In this document: positions 16,970-27,038 of the stretch, in pieces | How the letters are laid out: each line of letters starts with the position of its first letter | Position numbering within the stretch: position 1 is the first letter of the stretch | Source of the DNA: Kitasatospora terrestris | Lineage (GTDB): Bacteria > Actinomycetota > Actinomycetes > Streptomycetales > Streptomycetaceae | Reading direction: 5' to 3' | Assembly: GCF_039542905.1 (NCBI RefSeq) | Contig: NZ_BAABIS010000001.1 | Location: forward strand, 3,658,001 to 3,722,000 | Length of the DNA: 64,000 nucleotides | Position numbers and translations under genes: made by a program | Notes under the pieces: model-generated | What the model saw: only the letters and a program-made list of their open reading frames with translations | Databases searched by the model: none | What the model was told of the DNA's origin: nothing

Positions 16970-17650
16970 TTACGCGCCGAAGCTCTTGGCGACCGGCGCG
17001 TCGCCCTTCTTGCCCTTGCCCACCAGGTGCGCCGGGAGCAGGTCGCGGGCCGGCTCGCGGTAGCCGACCGAGACGATCCGGTCGCCCTCGTACGTGAAGC
17101 TGGTCAGCGAGGCGAGCGAGCACTGGCGGCGGCGCGGGTCGTGCCACAGCCGGCGGCGCTCGGCGAAGGAGCGGACGATCCAGATCGGCAGCTGGTGGCT
17201 GACGCAGACCGCCTCGTGCCCGCGGGCGGCGTCCCGGGCGGCGGCCAGCGCGCCCATCATCCGCACCACCTGCTCGATGTACGGCTCGCCCCAGGACGGC
17301 TTGAACGGGTTGGTCAGGTACTTCCAGTGGCTCGGGTTCTTCAGCGAGCCGTCGCCGACGCCGAAGGTCTTGCCCTGGAAGATGTTGTCCGCCTCGATCA
17401 GCCGCTCGTCGACCGCGACCTCCAGGCCGTGCGCCTTGCCGATCGGCTCGGCGGTCTCCTGCGCCCGCTCCAGCGGCGAGGCCACCACGTAGGTGATGTC
17501 CCGGTCCGCCAGGTGCTCGGCCACCCGGTCGGCCATCTGCCGGCCCAGCTCCGAGAGGTGGTAGCCGGGCAGCCGGCCGTACAGGAGGCCCTCGGGGTTG
17601 TGCACCTCGCCGTGCCGCATCAGGTGGACGACGGTGGTGTCCTTGCTCAC
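16970..17650 (-). CDS. Histidine phosphatase family protein
   Basis: A 226-residue enzyme of the phosphoglycerate-mutase-like superfamily. The catalytic motif LMRHGEVHN is near the N-terminus and the second catalytic histidine is in VCVSHQLPIW. It dephosphorylates a small molecule, but the substrate is unknown. The start is a GTG at 17650 with GGAG 5-6 bp upstream. It lies 38 bp downstream of hemL on the same strand and upstream of the res operon, so hemL and this gene may be co-transcribed. Confidence 0.87.
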   Translation of the reverse strand: MSKDTTVVHLMRHGEVHNPEGLLYGRLPGYHLSELGRQMADRVAEHLADRDITYVVASPLERAQETAEPIGKAHGLEVAVDERLIEADNIFQGKTFGVGDGSLKNPSHWKYLTNPFKPSWGEPYIEQVVRMMGALAAARDAARGHEAVCVSHQLPIWIVRSFAERRRLWHDPRRRQCSLASLTSFTYEGDRIVSVGYREPARDLLPAHLVGKGKKGDAPVAKSFGA

Positions 17651-17688
17651 GTTCTCTCCTCGGTGGCGCCGTGCGTTCGGGGTACTGC

Positions 17689-19020
<1,332 letters not shown>

Positions 19021-19287
19021 CGGGCTCGCTCATCCGTGGGTCCGCGGGAGGGTTACCCGGACATGCTCTCAAATCGTGTCCTTGCGTTCTGCATGTCGGA
19101 CCCGATCATCTGGAACGATGATCCGTGTGCTGGTGCCTTTACAGGCCGTGTCGAAGGTAGGGTCTGAGGTACGCCTGTCCTTACGGCGATGACTAGGACG
19201 GCGCAAGACGGGTAATGGGCACGTTCGGAGGACACCGAGCGTGCGGGGGTCTGTCGATTCCGGCGAATTCCGGTGAGGATGGTCCGA

Positions 19288-19893
19288 GTGTCCGAGGCGC
19301 AGGACGGTTTCGAGGAGGCGGCGGGTGGTTCCCGCAGGCCTGCCGGGGCCGCTGGCGGGGGTGCGGCGGGTGCGGGCAGGGGCAGGCGGGGAGGCGAGGG
19401 CAGAGTGGGGGTCACCTACAAGTACTTCGGCGCACCCGACCGGGCCACCGCCGCCAGAGTCCCCACCGCACTGGGCCCCGGCGGCCTCGGACTGGACGCG
19501 GGCGAGCTCGGCGCGCTCGGCCGGCTCGGCGACCTCATGGAGACCAGCGGCTCGACCAACGGCCACCTCTCCACCAAGATCAAGCCGGAGACCATGAGCG
19601 CCATGGTCCTCACCGGCATCACCGGTGTGCCCCTGCACCAGGTGCCGCCGCTCGAACTGGTCGTGCTCCACCCCGACTACGCCGTCGTCCAGCTCCCGCA
19701 CAACGTCGTCGAACCGCTCCGCAAGGCCGACGAGACCGAGCTCGGCGCCGCCGCGTTCATCTGGTCCACCGTCCCCGACCGGCGCGGCCCGCGGGACGCC
19801 TTCGTGATCTACCAGATGCTCCACGAGTGGCAGGACTTCGCCAACCGCCTGCACGACGCCGGGCACCAGCTGTACTGCCTGGTCTGGCCGTAG
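19288..19893 (+). CDS. Hypothetical protein
   Basis: A 201-residue protein of unknown function. After a Gly/Arg-rich low-complexity start (about 40 residues) the conserved-looking part begins TYKYFGAPDRATAARVPTAL and ends AFVIYQMLHEWQDFANRLHD followed by YCLVWP. It has no signal peptide or membrane segment. The GTG at 19288 is preferred because GAGG lies 9 bp upstream; in-frame GTG at 19273 and ATG at 19279 are alternatives. It is divergent from hemL across about 270 bp and convergent with the LURP-one gene. Confidence 0.65.
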   Translation: MSEAQDGFEEAAGGSRRPAGAAGGGAAGAGRGRRGGEGRVGVTYKYFGAPDRATAARVPTALGPGGLGLDAGELGALGRLGDLMETSGSTNGHLSTKIKPETMSAMVLTGITGVPLHQVPPLELVVLHPDYAVVQLPHNVVEPLRKADETELGAAAFIWSTVPDRRGPRDAFVIYQMLHEWQDFANRLHDAGHQLYCLVWP

Positions 19894-19954
19894 CGGCGGA
19901 CCCGGCCGAGCGCGGCTCTGCTCCGCCGGCCGCCGCCGGCCGACCCCGCCCGGG

Positions 19955-20503
19955 TCAGTCCCCCGGGTGGGCCATCGAGTCGATGGCGATCGCGGCGGCC
20001 AGGACCGTGGCGTGGTCCGTGTCCGGACCGATGTCCAGGCCGTAGGTGTCGCGGACCCGGAACCACTTCTTGGACACCTCGGCGACCTTGAAGCCGTCGC
20101 GTTCGATCGTGTACTCGTGGTCGACGACGTTGCCCTGGACGGTCAGCTCCGGGCCGTCCTCCTGCTCGATCCGCCAGCGCTCGCGCAACGGGTCGACCAT
20201 CGCCTTCTTCACCATCGCCACCCGGTGGCCGTCCGCGCCCTCGATCTCCATCGACTCCCGGATCCGCAACGGCCGGCTCTGCACGGTCGCCACCCGGTGC
20301 CCCGCCCGGTCCTCGATGTGGAAGGTCTTGCGCATCCGCAACGCCTTCCCGTCGACCTTGTACACGTGGTCGCCGGACTCGTCGTCGATCCAGTAGTCGT
20401 CCCCGATCGCGAACAGCTTCTGCCGCATCCGGTACCGGGTGACCCCCTCGCCGTGCTCGAACGCCCTGTTCGCCTGACGGCGCTCCCGCCGCTCCCCGAA
20501 CAT
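19955..20503 (-). CDS. LURP-one-related family protein
   Basis: A 182-residue protein of the LURP-one/tubby-like superfamily, a 12-strand barrel around one C-terminal helix. The repeating strands are plain to see: RYRMRQKLFAIGDDYWIDDE, YKVDGKALRMRKTFHIED, RIRESMEIEGADGHRVAMVK, VVDHEYTIERDGFKVAEVSK, then a helix rich in Ala and Ile. Bacterial members have no settled function. It has a charged N-terminus and no signal peptide. It stands alone between two convergent or tail-to-tail neighbours. Confidence 0.85.
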   Translation of the reverse strand: MFGERRERRQANRAFEHGEGVTRYRMRQKLFAIGDDYWIDDESGDHVYKVDGKALRMRKTFHIEDRAGHRVATVQSRPLRIRESMEIEGADGHRVAMVKKAMVDPLRERWRIEQEDGPELTVQGNVVDHEYTIERDGFKVAEVSKKWFRVRDTYGLDIGPDTDHATVLAAAIAIDSMAHPGD

Positions 20504-20576
20504 CCCGGCCTCCTCTCGTCGGCACCCCGCCCGCCCTTCGTACCCCGAACGGCCCCCACCCGCATCCCGGGGCCGG

Positions 20577-21974
20577 TCAGAGGAAGCGGCGCAGGAGCCT
20601 GGACTTGCCCGGGGTGAGGGGCGGGTAGGCGAGGCGCAGGGTGTCGAGCGGGAGGGGCTTGTCGAGGACGGCCTTGAGGTGGCTGAAGGTCTCCAGGGAG
20701 TGGTGGCCGTGGTAGCGGCCCTGACCGCTCTCGCCGACGCCGCCGAAGGGGAGGCCGGGCACGGCGAGATGAGCGTTGGGGACGCCGAAGGCGAGGGCGC
20801 CGGAGGAGGTCTCGGCGGCGAGGCGTCGCTTGGTGCGGGCGGAGGCGGTGAAGGCGTACAGGGCGAGCGGCTTGTCGCGGGCGGTGATGAAGGCGATCGC
20901 CGCGTCGAGGTCGGGGACGCGGACGATCGGCAGGATCGGCCCGAAGATCTCCTCGCACATCACGGGTGAGTCGGGGTCGACGTCGGCGAGGACGGTCGGG
21001 GCGAGGTAGCGGTCGGCCCGGTCGTGGCTGCCGCCGGTGACGGTCCGGCCGGAGGGCAGGAGCGCGGTCAGGCGGTCGAAGTGGCGCTCGTTGACGATGC
21101 GTCCGTAGTCGCCGGCCGCGGCCGGGTCGTCGCCGTACATCTCGCGGACCGCCGCGGCCAGGTGCGGCTCGATCGCGGGCCCGGCGTCGCCGATCGCGAG
21201 GACGTAGTCGGGTGCGACGCAGGTCTGGCCGGCGTTCATGAACTTGCCCCAGGCGATCCGGCGGGCGGCGGCCGCCAGGTCGGTGCCGGGTTCGACGACG
21301 GCGGGGCTCTTGCCGCCCAGCTCCAGGGTGACCGGGGTGAGGTGGCGGGCCGCGGCGGCCATCACGACGCGCGCGACGGTGCCGTTGCCGGTGTAGAAGA
21401 CGTGGTCGAAGCGCTGTTCCAGCAGTGCGGTGGTCTCCGGTACGCCGCCCTCGACGACGGCGACGGCGTCCCGGTCGAGGACCCGGGGCAGCCAGTGGGC
21501 GAGCGCGGCGGAGGTCGCGGGGGCGAGTTCGCTGGGCTTGACGAGCGCGCAGTTGCCGGCGGCGATCGCGCCGACGAACGGGGCGAGGGCCAGCTGCAGC
21601 GGGTAGTTCCAGGGGCTGACGATCAGGACGGTGCCGAGCGGTTCGCGGACGGCGCGGGCGCGGGCGGGCCGGAGCGAGAGCGGCACGCGGACGCGGCGCG
21701 GGCGCAGCCAGCGGTCGAGGTGGCGCAGGGTGTAGTCGATCTCGTTGACCGTGAAGCCGATCTCGGTGGTGTACGCCTCGGTGGCGCTCTTGCCGAGGTC
21801 GGCGTGGAGCGCGGCCGCGAAGGCGGCCTCCTGGTCGACCAGGAGGCGTCGCAGTGCGCGCAGTTGGGCCTTGCGCCAGGCGAGCGGCTTGGTGCGGCCG
21901 GTGGCGAAGGTGCCGTGCAGGCGGGCGACGGTCGCCGCCGCGTGGACCTGGGGGGTGTCCGTGGGAGCGCTCAT
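20577..21974 (-). CDS. Aldehyde dehydrogenase family protein
   Basis: A 465-residue NAD(P)-dependent aldehyde dehydrogenase of the class-3/coniferyl type. Visible motifs: the cofactor region [20 protein letters not shown], the glutamate motif LELGGKSP and the nucleophile Cys in [11 protein letters not shown]. The ending [12 protein letters not shown] is typical of this subgroup, which oxidises fatty or aromatic aldehydes. It is divergent from a TetR gene across 57 bp containing a perfect palindrome, so it is probably derepressed by an aldehyde-related ligand. An ATG at 21986 is an alternative start. Confidence 0.9.
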   Translation of the reverse strand: MSAPTDTPQVHAAATVARLHGTFATGRTKPLAWRKAQLRALRRLLVDQEAAFAAALHADLGKSATEAYTTEIGFTVNEIDYTLRHLDRWLRPRRVRVPLSLRPARARAVREPLGTVLIVSPWNYPLQLALAPFVGAIAAGNCALVKPSELAPATSAALAHWLPRVLDRDAVAVVEGGVPETTALLEQRFDHVFYTGNGTVARVVMAAAARHLTPVTLELGGKSPAVVEPGTDLAAAARRIAWGKFMNAGQTCVAPDYVLAIGDAGPAIEPHLAAAVREMYGDDPAAAGDYGRIVNERHFDRLTALLPSGRTVTGGSHDRADRYLAPTVLADVDPDSPVMCEEIFGPILPIVRVPDLDAAIAFITARDKPLALYAFTASARTKRRLAAETSSGALAFGVPNAHLAVPGLPFGGVGESGQGRYHGHHSLETFSHLKAVLDKPLPLDTLRLAYPPLTPGKSRLLRRFL

Positions 21975-21987
21975 GCCGTGGAGCATA

Positions 21988-22014
21988 TACGAAACGAAGC
22001 CATTTCGTTTCGTA
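21988..22014. promoter_or_regulatory. Palindromic TetR operator between aldehyde dehydrogenase and tetR
   Basis: The perfect inverted repeat TACGAAACGAA / TTCGTTTCGTA (11-bp arms, spacer GCCAT) lies in the middle of the divergent intergenic region. The stretch is far more AT-rich than its surroundings. One operator here could repress both genes. Confidence 0.75.
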
Positions 22015-22031
22015 AAGGTATGCTGATTTCC

Positions 22032-22676
22032 ATGCCCCGCACCACCGCCACCACCGCGCCTACTCCTGCCGCCGTGCCCCGCCGGGGGCGTCCGCGCGAC
22101 GCGGGCCGGGACCGGGCCCTGCTCGACGCGACCCTGGCCGTGCTGGGCGAGAGCGGCTACGCGGCCCTGACCACCGCCGCCGTCGCGGCCCGGGCGGGCA
22201 CCTCCACCGCCACGCTGTACCGCCGCTGGTCCTCCAAGGAGGACCTGGTGATCGCCGCCGCCACCACCTACAGCGAAGGCCTGGACGTCGACACCGACAC
22301 CGGCGGCGTCGAGGGCGACCTGCGGGCCCTGCTCCGCGACAAGGCCGCCGCGCTGACCGGCGAGGGCGGCCGCGTGCTGCGCGCCCTGATCGGCGAGGCC
22401 ACCCACAACACCGCCCTCGCGGAGGCGCTCACCGCCGCCGTCCTCGCGCCGGTGCACCGGCGGATCGGCGGGATCGTCCGCCGCGCCGTCGCCCGCGGCG
22501 AGATCCCGCCCCCGGCGGACACCGACCTCCTCGGCGACGTGGTCGTCGGCCCGATCGTCAGCCACTTCTTCCTGACCGCCCGGCTCCCCGACCAGGTCGA
22601 CCCGGCCACCGCCGAGGCGACCGCCGACCGCCTGCTCCCCTTCGCCCTCCGCGCCCTGGGCGGCCAGGTGTTCTGA
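22032..22676 (+). CDS. TetR/AcrR family transcriptional regulator
   Basis: A 214-residue repressor with a TetR N-terminal helix-turn-helix ([20 protein letters not shown], then [11 protein letters not shown]) and an all-helical C-terminal ligand domain. It is divergent from the aldehyde dehydrogenase and has a perfect palindrome between the two starts, so it very likely controls that gene and itself. The start could also be the ATG at 22020 in the same frame, which lies very close to AAAGG. The ligand is unknown. Confidence 0.87.
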   Translation: MPRTTATTAPTPAAVPRRGRPRDAGRDRALLDATLAVLGESGYAALTTAAVAARAGTSTATLYRRWSSKEDLVIAAATTYSEGLDVDTDTGGVEGDLRALLRDKAAALTGEGGRVLRALIGEATHNTALAEALTAAVLAPVHRRIGGIVRRAVARGEIPPPADTDLLGDVVVGPIVSHFFLTARLPDQVDPATAEATADRLLPFALRALGGQVF

Positions 22677-22729
22677 CTTGTGAGGCCGGGTGGCGCCGCC
22701 GGCGGCGGCGGGCTCCGCCGGGGACGGCG

Positions 22730-23506
22730 TCAGGCGTCACCGGCCCGGTCGAGGGCGGGAGGGGCGGCGCCCGGGTCGGCGGCGGGGCGGGCGGTGAGGG
22801 CGCGCAGGTTGTCGGTGAGGCGGGTGGAGGTGGCCCGCAGGCGCTTGGCGCGTTCGGTGTGGGTGCCGGCGCGGGGGGACTTGGCGATGGTGACCGGGAT
22901 GCCGCGGGCACGGGCGGCGGCGACCAGGCTCTCCCCCGCCTCCGGGACGGTGGTGAGGACGGACGCCGCGAAGAGTCCGCCGGCCATGGTCCGCGGCCGG
23001 CCGAGCAGGTTCTTGTGGACGATCTCGCAGGGCAGCAGCCGCTCCCCCCGCTCGGCGGCCTCGCTCGCCGCGAGCGCGACGGTGAGCAGCCCTTCGGCCG
23101 CCTTGGTGACCAGCCACTTGCGGCCCGGGACGGGCGGCAGGAACTCCCGGATCCGGTCGACCTCGCGCTCCACCACGACGTCCGGCAGGAGATCGACCGC
23201 CGAGTACTGGCGGATCTCCACCACCCTCTCCCAGTCGACCTCCTCGCCGTCGAAGCCGATGCGCTTCGGGCCGATCGAGACCTGGCCGAGCCCGTCCAGC
23301 AGGTGCAGCAGCCTCACCGCCGGGCCCGGTACGCGCGGGAGCCGGCCGACCATCCCGGCGAGTGAGATCTCCCACGGCTCGGCGGTCGGCACCGCGGGAC
23401 GCGGGTGGTTCTCGATCGCGCGGCGGGCCCAGTCGCCGCCGACCTTCGTCCGCGCCGCCGACGCGGCGCGGGTCACCGCCCCGGCCACGTCCTTGATTCC
23501 CGCCAC
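22730..23506 (-). CDS. Hypothetical protein
   Basis: A 258-residue protein that I do not recognise. Its middle carries a PH-like or GRAM-like run of strands ([20 protein letters not shown], then [20 protein letters not shown]) followed by an alanine-rich helical region and a basic C-terminus. It lacks a signal peptide and membrane helices. It is convergent with the tetR gene and divergent from the DinB-family gene. The phrase structure suggests a conserved actinobacterial cytoplasmic protein with no assigned role. Confidence 0.65.
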   Translation of the reverse strand: MAGIKDVAGAVTRAASAARTKVGGDWARRAIENHPRPAVPTAEPWEISLAGMVGRLPRVPGPAVRLLHLLDGLGQVSIGPKRIGFDGEEVDWERVVEIRQYSAVDLLPDVVVEREVDRIREFLPPVPGRKWLVTKAAEGLLTVALAASEAAERGERLLPCEIVHKNLLGRPRTMAGGLFAASVLTTVPEAGESLVAAARARGIPVTIAKSPRAGTHTERAKRLRATSTRLTDNLRALTARPAADPGAAPPALDRAGDA

Positions 23507-23665
23507 CGCCGCCCCCGTTCGACCGTTCCGCCCGTTGCACGGAGGACGCTACGCGACGCGCGTGAAGTTGCGGGCACGTCCCGGCACTTGACGGTCAGTG
23601 GCGCGCTCCGGGACGGGCCGCGAATCTCGGTGGCGGTGCGGGTACGGATGAGCGAGCATGCGCGC

Positions 23666-24226
23666 ATGAGCGACCGACCCGAACGATGGACCGAGGCGAC
23701 CGTCTACCCCGACATGTGGGTCGACCCGGACAAGGACCCCCGCGACAACGACGGGCCCGGCCCCGAGGGCGAGGCGGCGACCCTGGCCGACTACCTGACG
23801 ACCTTCCGCCTGACCCTGCGGATGAAGTGCGAGGGCCTGGACGCCGAGCAGTTGGCGCGCCGGTCCGTCCCGCCGTCGACGATGTCGCTGCTCGGGCTGG
23901 TGCGCCACCTCGCCGAGGTGGAACGGGACTGGCGGACCTGGCTCGACGACCCCGAGCCGCTGCCCAAGCTCTACGGGGTGCGCGACGGCGACTTCGACGG
24001 TGCCGTCGCGGACCCGGCCGTGGTCGAGGGCGCGTTCCGCGACCTGGAGCGCGAGCAGGCGGCGACCGACGCCGCGCTGGCCGCGTACGAGGACCTGGGC
24101 CGGCGGGTCGGCAAGGACGGGATCTCGATCCGGGAGCTGCTGGTGCACCGGGTGGAGGAGTACGCCCGGCACTGCGGGCACGCGGACCTGCTGCGCGAGT
24201 GCGTGGACGGCCGGGTGGGCCAGTAG
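23666..24226 (+). CDS. DinB/DUF664 family protein
   Basis: A 186-residue four-helix-bundle protein of the DinB-like superfamily (DUF664). The typical elements are MSLLGLVRHLAEVERDWRTW with the first metal histidine and LLVHRVEEYARHCGHADLLR with the later histidines. Such proteins bind a divalent metal; some are thiol-dependent S-transferases using mycothiol or bacillithiol, but this one has no proven activity. The ATG at 23666 begins the recognisable part; two other ATGs lie within the preceding 17 bp and one may be used. Confidence 0.75.
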   Translation: MSDRPERWTEATVYPDMWVDPDKDPRDNDGPGPEGEAATLADYLTTFRLTLRMKCEGLDAEQLARRSVPPSTMSLLGLVRHLAEVERDWRTWLDDPEPLPKLYGVRDGDFDGAVADPAVVEGAFRDLEREQAATDAALAAYEDLGRRVGKDGISIRELLVHRVEEYARHCGHADLLRECVDGRVGQ

Positions 24227-24244
24227 CGGGAGCACGGCCGGCGC

Positions 24245-24334
24245 CGACGCGTCAGACCTGGACGCCTCGGGCCCGGACGCGTCAGGCGTCGGCAGGCCGG
24301 GCCCGGACGCGTCAGGCCCGGACGCCTCAGGCGT
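24245..24334. repeat. Short tandem repeats at the 3' end of the MarR-like gene
   Basis: Five imperfect copies of a 15-bp unit (GACGCGTCAGGCCCG and variants) are packed between the DinB gene and the MarR-like gene. On the minus strand each unit carries the last codons and TGA stop of the MarR-like gene, so the gene end has been copied several times. Confidence 0.6.
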
Positions 24335-24761
24335 CGGCGAGTTCGGCGTTGGCGCGTTCGGCGATCAGGGCGAGCAGGCGGCCCGCGACGGCGGCCTCCT
24401 CCGGCGGGATGCCGGCGTAGAGGCGGCCCGCGATGGCGGCGGCGGCTTCGGCGGTGCGGGCCTGGAGGGCGGCACCCTCGCGGGTGAGGGCGAGCCCGGC
24501 CTGGCCGGCGGGCGCCAGGAGGCCGGCGTCGGCGAGGCCGGCGAGCGCTGTCTCGGCGGCCCCGCTGTCGATCTTCAGGCTGCCGGTCAGCCGGGCCACC
24601 AGGGCGGCCCGGTCGATGGTGCCGCCGCCGGCGGCGGTCGCGTTGAGCGCGAGGTTCTGCTCGAAGCCGATGCCGGTGCCGGCCAGCTCGCGCTGGAGCA
24701 GTGCGCGGGCGGCGTAGTGGGCCTGGCCGATCACCTGGCTGTTGAAGGGCTGGACGGTCAT
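24327..24761 (-). CDS. MarR-like winged-helix regulator
   Basis: A 144-residue protein consistent with the MarR fold: an N-terminal helix (VIGQAHYAARALLQREL), a DNA-binding region (RAALVARLTGSLKIDSGAAE, then TALAGLADAGLL), a wing (GLALTREGAALQ) and a C-terminal dimerisation helix. It is divergent from a TetR gene across 129 bp with an inverted repeat in between. The 3' end lies inside a tandem repeat that multiplies its stop codon. Family assignment is by pattern; the ligand is unknown. Confidence 0.7.
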   Translation of the reverse strand: MTVQPFNSQVIGQAHYAARALLQRELAGTGIGFEQNLALNATAAGGGTIDRAALVARLTGSLKIDSGAAETALAGLADAGLLAPAGQAGLALTREGAALQARTAEAAAAIAGRLYAGIPPEEAAVAGRLLALIAERANAELADA

Positions 24762-24818
24762 GGCGGTTCCCCCTTGAGTCGGCTGCGGGCCGCACGATCG
24801 GCCCGCTTTCTGATGCCC

Positions 24819-24840
24819 AGACTCTAATGGGACTGAGTCT
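24819..24840. promoter_or_regulatory. Inverted repeat between divergent MarR-like and TetR genes
   Basis: AGACTC and GAGTCT are separated by 10 bp in the divergent intergenic region. Arms are only 6 bp, so it is a candidate operator for either regulator and no more. Confidence 0.35.
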
Positions 24841-24890
24841 CAATTTGCAACGGGTGTCGATTGGGTCTGCGACTCGGATAGGCTGCCGCC

Positions 24891-25532
24891 ATGACGCCCG
24901 AACCCCGGCACGCCACCGACCGCGCCCTCCCGCTGCGCGAGCGCAAGAAGCTGCGGACCCGTCAGGCCCTGGCCGCCGCCGCGCTGCAGATGTTCAGCGA
25001 GCGCGGACTGGACGCCACCACCGTGGAGGACCTGGTCGACCGGGCAGAGGTCTCCAGGAGCACCTTCTTCCGGGTCTTCCCGGCCAAGGAGGCCCCGGCG
25101 ATCGAGGCCGAGGTCGAGCTGTGGACGGCGGTCCTGGCCGCGCTCGGGGAGCGGCCGCTCGCCGGCCCGGTCCTCGACGCGCTGCGGGACGTGTTGCGCG
25201 AGACGGTCGGCGCGCTCGGCACCGAGTGGGCGCACCGGTACGTCGACACCCGCCGACTGGTGCTCGCCGAGCCGGCGCTGCTCGCGTACACGGGCCGCTA
25301 CCGCGCCGAGGTGGAGCAGCGGCTCGCGGAGCGGCTGGCCGACCGGCTCGGGCTGCCCGCCGAGGACATCCGGCCGCAGGTGCTGGCCGAGCTGACCACC
25401 ACGGGGTGGCGGATCGCCGCCCGGGGCTGGGTCCACGCGGGCGGGCCGGGCGGGGTCGAGGTGCTGGCGGAGCGGGTCGGCGAGGCGTTCGCGGCGGTGC
25501 CGGCGAGCCTGGAGCTCACCGCACCGAGCTGA
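24891..25532 (+). CDS. TetR/AcrR family transcriptional regulator
   Basis: A 213-residue repressor with an N-terminal helix-turn-helix (LAAAALQMFSERGLDATTVE, then LVDRAEVSRSTFFRVFPAKE) and a helical ligand-binding domain. It is upstream of and co-directional with the FrnE-like gene, 85 bp apart, with an imperfect palindrome overlapping its stop codon. Control of the FrnE-like protein is therefore likely. It is also divergent from the MarR-like gene. Confidence 0.87.
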   Translation: MTPEPRHATDRALPLRERKKLRTRQALAAAALQMFSERGLDATTVEDLVDRAEVSRSTFFRVFPAKEAPAIEAEVELWTAVLAALGERPLAGPVLDALRDVLRETVGALGTEWAHRYVDTRRLVLAEPALLAYTGRYRAEVEQRLAERLADRLGLPAEDIRPQVLAELTTTGWRIAARGWVHAGGPGGVEVLAERVGEAFAAVPASLELTAPS

Positions 25533-25556
25533 ACATTTCACCAGCGGAAATATTCA
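25530..25556. promoter_or_regulatory. Near-perfect palindrome between tetR and the FrnE-like gene
   Basis: TGAACATTTC and GAAATATTCA are 10-bp arms with one mismatch and a 7-bp spacer, in an AT-rich island. The left arm contains the tetR stop codon. This is more like an operator than a terminator because the stem is AT-rich and has no U-tract. Confidence 0.5.
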
Positions 25557-25617
25557 CCTGCTCACGGGATGTTGTCCGGAGCTGGACCATCCGCTTGCCC
25601 CTGCTGGAGGAGAGACC

Positions 25618-26331
25618 GTGCGCGTCGAGATCTGGAGCGACATCAACTGCCCGTGGTGCTACGTGGGCAAGGCCCGCTTCGAGGCCGCGCTGGCGCAGTT
25701 CCCGCACCGCGACCAGGTCGAGGTGGTGCACCGCTCGTTCGAGCTCGACCCGCGCCTGGGCGGCGAGGCGAAGGCGGTCGTCCCGGCGATCGCCGCCAAG
25801 TACCGGATCGACCTCGAGCAGGCCCGGGCCGCCGAGCAGCGGGTGCGCGAGCACGCGCACGGCGAGGGCCTGGAGTTCCACGGCGGCGAGCGCGACTACG
25901 CGAACACCTTCGACATGCACCGCCTGCTGCACTTCGCCGCCGAGCACGGCCGCCAGGCGCAGCTGCTCGACCTGCTCTACCGGGCCAACTTCGCCGAGGA
26001 GCGCTCCGCGTTCGGCGACGAGCGGCTGCTGGAGCTCGCGGTCGAGGCCGGCCTGGACGGGACGGCCGCCGCCCGGGTGATCGCCGACCGGGACGCGTAC
26101 GCGGAGGCCGTCCGGGAGGACGAGGCGACCGCGACGGCGCTGGGCGCCACCGGGGTGCCGTTCTTCGTCTTCGACCGGCGCCTCGGCGTCTCCGGCGCCC
26201 AGCCGCCCGCCGCCTTCGCGGGCGCCTTGGACCAGGCCTGGGCCACCCGCCCCGTCCCGCAGCTGGTCACGCTCGGCGCGGACGGCGGCGAGGCGTGCGG
26301 TCCGGACGGGTGCGCGGTGCCGCAGGCCTGA
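25618..26331 (+). CDS. DsbA-family oxidoreductase, FrnE-like
   Basis: A 237-residue thioredoxin-fold protein of the DsbA/FrnE (HCCA isomerase) group with the active site NCPWCYVGK near residues 10-18 and the cis-proline region ATGVPFFVF near residue 180. There is no signal peptide, so it acts in the cytoplasm, as FrnE-type disulfide isomerases do in oxidative stress. The C-terminus contains a further pair of cysteines, ACGPDGCAVP, which may bind metal. The start is a GTG with GGAGGAGAG upstream. A TetR gene precedes it. Confidence 0.87.
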   Translation: MRVEIWSDINCPWCYVGKARFEAALAQFPHRDQVEVVHRSFELDPRLGGEAKAVVPAIAAKYRIDLEQARAAEQRVREHAHGEGLEFHGGERDYANTFDMHRLLHFAAEHGRQAQLLDLLYRANFAEERSAFGDERLLELAVEAGLDGTAAARVIADRDAYAEAVREDEATATALGATGVPFFVFDRRLGVSGAQPPAAFAGALDQAWATRPVPQLVTLGADGGEACGPDGCAVPQA

Positions 26332-26352
26332 CCCGCGGACCCGGGGCGCGAG

Positions 26353-26378
26353 GAGCGCCCGGGGCGCCCGGGGCGCTC
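26353..26378. terminator. Bidirectional terminator hairpin
   Basis: GAGCGCCC and GGGCGCTC form an 8-bp stem with a 10-base GC loop between two convergent genes. The right arm overlaps the stop codon of the XRE-cupin gene. Confidence 0.55.
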
Positions 26379-26955
26379 AGGACGTGAGGGGCTTGGCGCG
26401 GACGTGGATCCGTTCGCCCTGCGCGCCGAAGAGGCTGAGGATCTCCACCGGGGCGTCCCCGGTGGAGCCGAACCAGTGCGGCACCCGGGTGTCGAACTCG
26501 GCCGCCTCCCCCGCCCTCAGGACCACGTCGTGCTCGGCCAGCATCAGCCGCAGCCTGCCGCTGAGCACGTACAGCCACTCGTAGCCCTCGTGCGTGCGCA
26601 GCTCCGGCTCGCACCGGGTCACCGGGATCACCATCTTGTACGCCTGCGGCCCGCCCGGGAGTTGGGTGAGCGGGATGATCGTCGCGCCGTGCCGGGTGAT
26701 CGGCTTCAGCCGCACCCGGGGGTCGCCGACCTGCGGCGCGCCGACCAGTTCGTCGAGCGGCACCCGGTAGGCCCGGGCCAGCGGCAGCAGCAGCTCCAGG
26801 TTGGGCTTGCGCTCGCCGGACTCCAGCCGGGAGAGGGTGGAGACCGAGATCCCGGTGGTCCGGGCGAGCTCGGCGAGGGTGAGTTCGTGCCTGGCCCGCA
26901 GGGCCCGCAGGCGCGGGCCGACGGAGGCCAGCACCTCCGCGTCGTTGTTTGCCAT
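26377..26955 (-). CDS. XRE-family regulator with C-terminal cupin domain
   Basis: A 192-residue protein: an N-terminal HTH_XRE (LRARHELTLAELARTTGISV, then STLSRLESGERKP) and a C-terminal cupin barrel (EGYEWLYVLSGRLRLMLAEH, then VLRAGEAAEFDTRVPHWF). Proteins of this type sense small ligands in catabolism or stress. The ATG at 26955 starts the HTH; it lies within a palindrome, suggesting self-repression. It is divergent from the oxidoreductase-methyltransferase and exporter genes, 83 bp away, and so is the likely regulator of that pair. Confidence 0.88.
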   Translation of the reverse strand: MANNDAEVLASVGPRLRALRARHELTLAELARTTGISVSTLSRLESGERKPNLELLLPLARAYRVPLDELVGAPQVGDPRVRLKPITRHGATIIPLTQLPGGPQAYKMVIPVTRCEPELRTHEGYEWLYVLSGRLRLMLAEHDVVLRAGEAAEFDTRVPHWFGSTGDAPVEILSLFGAQGERIHVRAKPLTS

Positions 26956-26966
26956 ATCGGCAACAA
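26945..26966. promoter_or_regulatory. Palindrome over the XRE-cupin start codon
   Basis: TTGTTTGCC and GGCAACAA form an inverted repeat with a one-base bulge; the inner TTGCC/GGCAA arms are perfect with a 5-bp spacer. It covers the ATG of the XRE-cupin gene and lies in the divergent promoter region, as expected for an autoregulatory operator. Confidence 0.5.
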
Positions 26967-27038
26967 TACTTTGCCGCCTCGGGGATGCGGGAGCACTGTG
27001 GGGTCGGACGGACGACCGGCTTCCCACGGAGGGCACTC

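Noticed and set aside
22677..22729. Terminator between tetR and the convergent hypothetical gene
   Set aside because: GC-rich palindromic pieces (GCCGCCGGCGGC) exist, but none stands out from the local GC bias.
24245..24334. Transposon end or attachment site
   Set aside because: The 15-bp unit is explained by copying of the MarR-like gene end; there is no integrase or terminal inverted repeat.
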